DNA of 64,000 nucleotides from Ariolimax columbianus (taxonomy: Eukaryota; Mollusca; Gastropoda; Stylommatophora; Arionidae). A program made the position numbers and the translations under genes. A model generated the notes under the pieces. The model searched no databases. It was not told the DNA's origin and worked only from the letters and a program-made list of their open reading frames with translations. Location of the stretch: NCBI GenBank assembly GCA_036924085.1, contig JAVGWX010000006.1:36569533-36633532 (forward strand). Direction: 5' to 3'. The stretch's first letter is position 1. Each line of letters starts with the position of its first letter. Shown one piece after another: positions 62,193 to 64,000 of the stretch.

Positions 62193-63830
62193 AAACCAAT
62201 CAAATATAGAGAAGACAGTAAATTGACATCATCGGAGGAACAGCAGAAACGATGACTTGAGTATTTCAAAGAAAGTCTAAACATCCTCTACCACAAGAAA
62301 CACTAAACATACTACCAGCAGATGAGACCCTGAACTTGGACGGCAACCCATCAAATAACATATAAATCCAAAGATCCATATCCAAACTCAAGAAAGGGAA
62401 AGCGGTTGGACCAGATGGAATAGTAGCAGAAGCCATACTGACAGATAGATAAGGCCACTGATACATTGCAAGGATTATTCAAGAAGATATGGGAAGAGGA
62501 GAGAGTGCCAACAGAATGGGAAGAGGAGAGAGTGCCAACAGAATGGGAAGAGGAGAGAGTGCCAACAGAATGGAAAGAAGGAGATCTGATTAAACTGCCT
62601 AAGAAGGAGGAGCTGGCGGATTGCAGCAATTATAGGGGATTACATTTCTGTCGGTGCCAAGCAAGATATTCAACAGACTCATCTTGGACAGATTAAAAAC
62701 TGAAGTAGACACAAAGCTAAGAGAGTAACATGCAGGATTTCGCCAGGGAAGATCATGCACAGATCATATAGCTACGCTACGCATCATAGTAGGACGACGC
62801 ACTGAATGTAAATCATTCCTATACGCAAATGTTATTGACTATGAAAAAGCCTTTGACAGTGTGGATCGAAGTACTCTATGGCAACTGTTGGGAAACTATG
62901 GGATATAAGAGAAGTACACATCTCTCATCCAGAATATGTACAAAGACACAGTTGGTAGAGTGGTACATGGAGGAATACTGACTACATCTTCGGGGTGCAA
63001 ACAGGGGGATGCCTGGTCTCACCTTTCCTGTTCTTGTTGGTTATAGATTGGATAATGAAGACATCAATCGAAGGTACAAAAACGGGTATTAAGTGGACAC
63101 TATAGTCACTTTTGGAGTACCTGGACTACGCAGATAATATGGTACTTTTGTCACACAGTATAAATCCAAGAGAAACTTGATAGGGTGAAAGAACAATCGA
63201 CCACACTGGGACTGAATATCAACATGAAGAAAACCAAGCTTCTTAAACTCAACACTAACAGCAAAGAACCAATCATGCTGGAGGGAGAGCAGTTGGAGGA
63301 AGTGGATACAGTTACTTATTTAGACAGCACAATAGACACATCAGGAGGTCCAGATGGAGATGTAAGGATCAGAATTGGAAAGCCACAAGGGGCATTCCTG
63401 GCATTAAACAATATATAGAGATCCAGAGATATCAAGATTCACACCAAAACTAGAATATTCAATGCAAGTGTCAACTCGATGTTGCTGTCTGAAGCGGAGA
63501 CATTGAGAACGACATGGGCACACAACAAAGACTCCAGGCCTTCGTAGAATGATGCCTACTATGTATAATGGGCTTAAAGTGGCAGGAGATGGTGAGGAAT
63601 GAAGACTTGTAGGAAATGAGCCAACAACGGCCATTGGAACAACAAATTAAGCAAAGAAAATTGGGCTGGATAGGACATACGCTACGGAAGGCTCAGTCTA
63701 ACATAGTCAAACATGCTCTTACACGGGATCCTCCGGGAAAAAGAGAGAGAGGGGCAGATCCAAAAATACGTGGAGAAGCAGCTAAAATTAAATAATTACA
63801 CTTGGAGAGAGGGAGGAAGTGCGTCCTAGG
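62193..63830 (+). mobile_element. RTE-like LINE, RT and C-terminal tail
   Basis: About 1.6 kb on the plus strand containing the whole RT and the post-RT tail. No endonuclease is seen upstream. The family differs from the RTE copy at 33.4 kb. Confidence 0.82.
62193..63830 (+). pseudogene. RTE-like reverse transcriptase, catalytic YADD changed to YADN
   Basis: In broken frames: EEQQKR-LEYFKESLN, RKGKAVGPDGI-like, EGDLIKLPKK, CSNYRG, GFRQGRSCTDHIATLRII, motif A as VIDYEKAFDSVDRSTLW, YTSLIQNMYKDT, a damaged motif B (KQGDAWS), then LDYADNMVLLS at 63121-63148 with Y-A-D-N codons at 63127-63138. Thumb and tail: EQSTTLGLNINMKKTKLL, EEVDTVTYLDSTIDTSGG, RIGKPQGAFLALNNI and RKLGWIGHTLRKA. The second catalytic aspartate being asparagine would abolish activity by itself; stops and frameshifts also occur. 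Confidence 0.85.
62487..62570 (+). repeat. Three in-frame copies of 27 bp in the RTE RT
   Basis: The unit is GGGAAGAGGAGAGAGTGCC then AACAGAAT, encoding WEEERVPTE three times in frame just before EGDLIKLPK. One copy (VP-EW..GDLI) is what RT finger regions normally have. Confidence 0.92.
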
Positions 63831-64000
63831 GTTGCGAGTTGTCGTATCTTGAGAGGCACGCGTCTTTACCTCAGAGCTAAAGTGAAAGTGGAGTTGAGAA
63901 CAACCCGACTTTAAAACAATAATTTTCTAAAAATAAGTCGACTACAACAGAGGAGCAGAGTGAGAGCATGGTCATTTGTCAACAGGAAGATTGGGTAAGC
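63831..64000. other. No recognisable feature at window end
   Basis: Possibly the 3' UTR of the RTE element or its flank; nothing further can be supported. Confidence 0.4.

Noticed and set aside
1..64000. A host protein-coding gene or a gene cluster
   Set aside because: Every frame with family-level motifs belongs to a transposable element, and the rest is too short or repetitive. A large intron or intergenic region remains possible.

Overview
This window is an animal nuclear sequence made almost wholly of decayed transposable elements and the tandem repeats that grew in or beside them. I see no operons, no intact host gene and no convincing host exon. The mix is typical of an animal: APE-type non-LTR retrotransposons of at least four kinds, tRNA-derived SINEs with Pol III boxes, a Penelope-like element with a GIY-YIG domain, internally deleted mariner elements, and very abundant micro- and minisatellites. 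A mollusc or other lophotrochozoan is my guess; nothing seen here fixes the species. Family labels (SINE-A to SINE-E, SINE-I, repeats F, G, H) are local names, assigned because two or more copies align inside the window.

Layout. 0-13 kb: a 58/61-bp array beside an RTE-like 3' end, a deleted mariner (868-1621), a hairpin, a CR1-like LINE on the minus strand (5418-6959, one stop and one frameshift in the RT) and the longest element, an I-clade LINE on the minus strand (8583-12010) with endonuclease, RT and RNase H. 13-27 kb: long unassigned stretches, microsatellites, many LINE 3' ends, a foldback mariner (22931-23674) and a three-level nest of SINE in SINE in LINE (24485-25945). 27-33 kb: two large arrays, 27 copies of 32 bp and about 46 copies of 46 bp. 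33-41 kb: an RTE LINE whose active-site codons have become a 10 x 37-bp array, a second LINE with an internal 13 x 28-bp array, and several nested SINEs. 41-54 kb: repeat H with its own 3' array, a 17 x 34-bp array, a SINE inside a minisatellite, a Penelope-like fragment, and a 13-unit array grown from a SINE. 54-64 kb: more SINE-A and I-LINE 3' ends with clear target-site duplications, a rearranged 28S rRNA-like piece (about 60010-60531) and a second RTE LINE whose catalytic YADD reads YADN.

How the parts relate. The I-clade LINE and SINE-A both end in a GAA tail and make 7-14-bp target-site duplications. SINE-D shares its last ~45 bp with a LINE that ends in a C2H2 zinc finger. Both patterns fit SINEs borrowing LINE machinery. 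The most unusual theme is repeated birth of minisatellites inside transposon sequence (37 bp and 27 bp in RTE LINEs, 28 bp in another LINE, 53-54 bp in SINE-I, 33/37 bp at the end of repeat H). Copy numbers and alignments were made by eye, so boundaries of old fragments are approximate.
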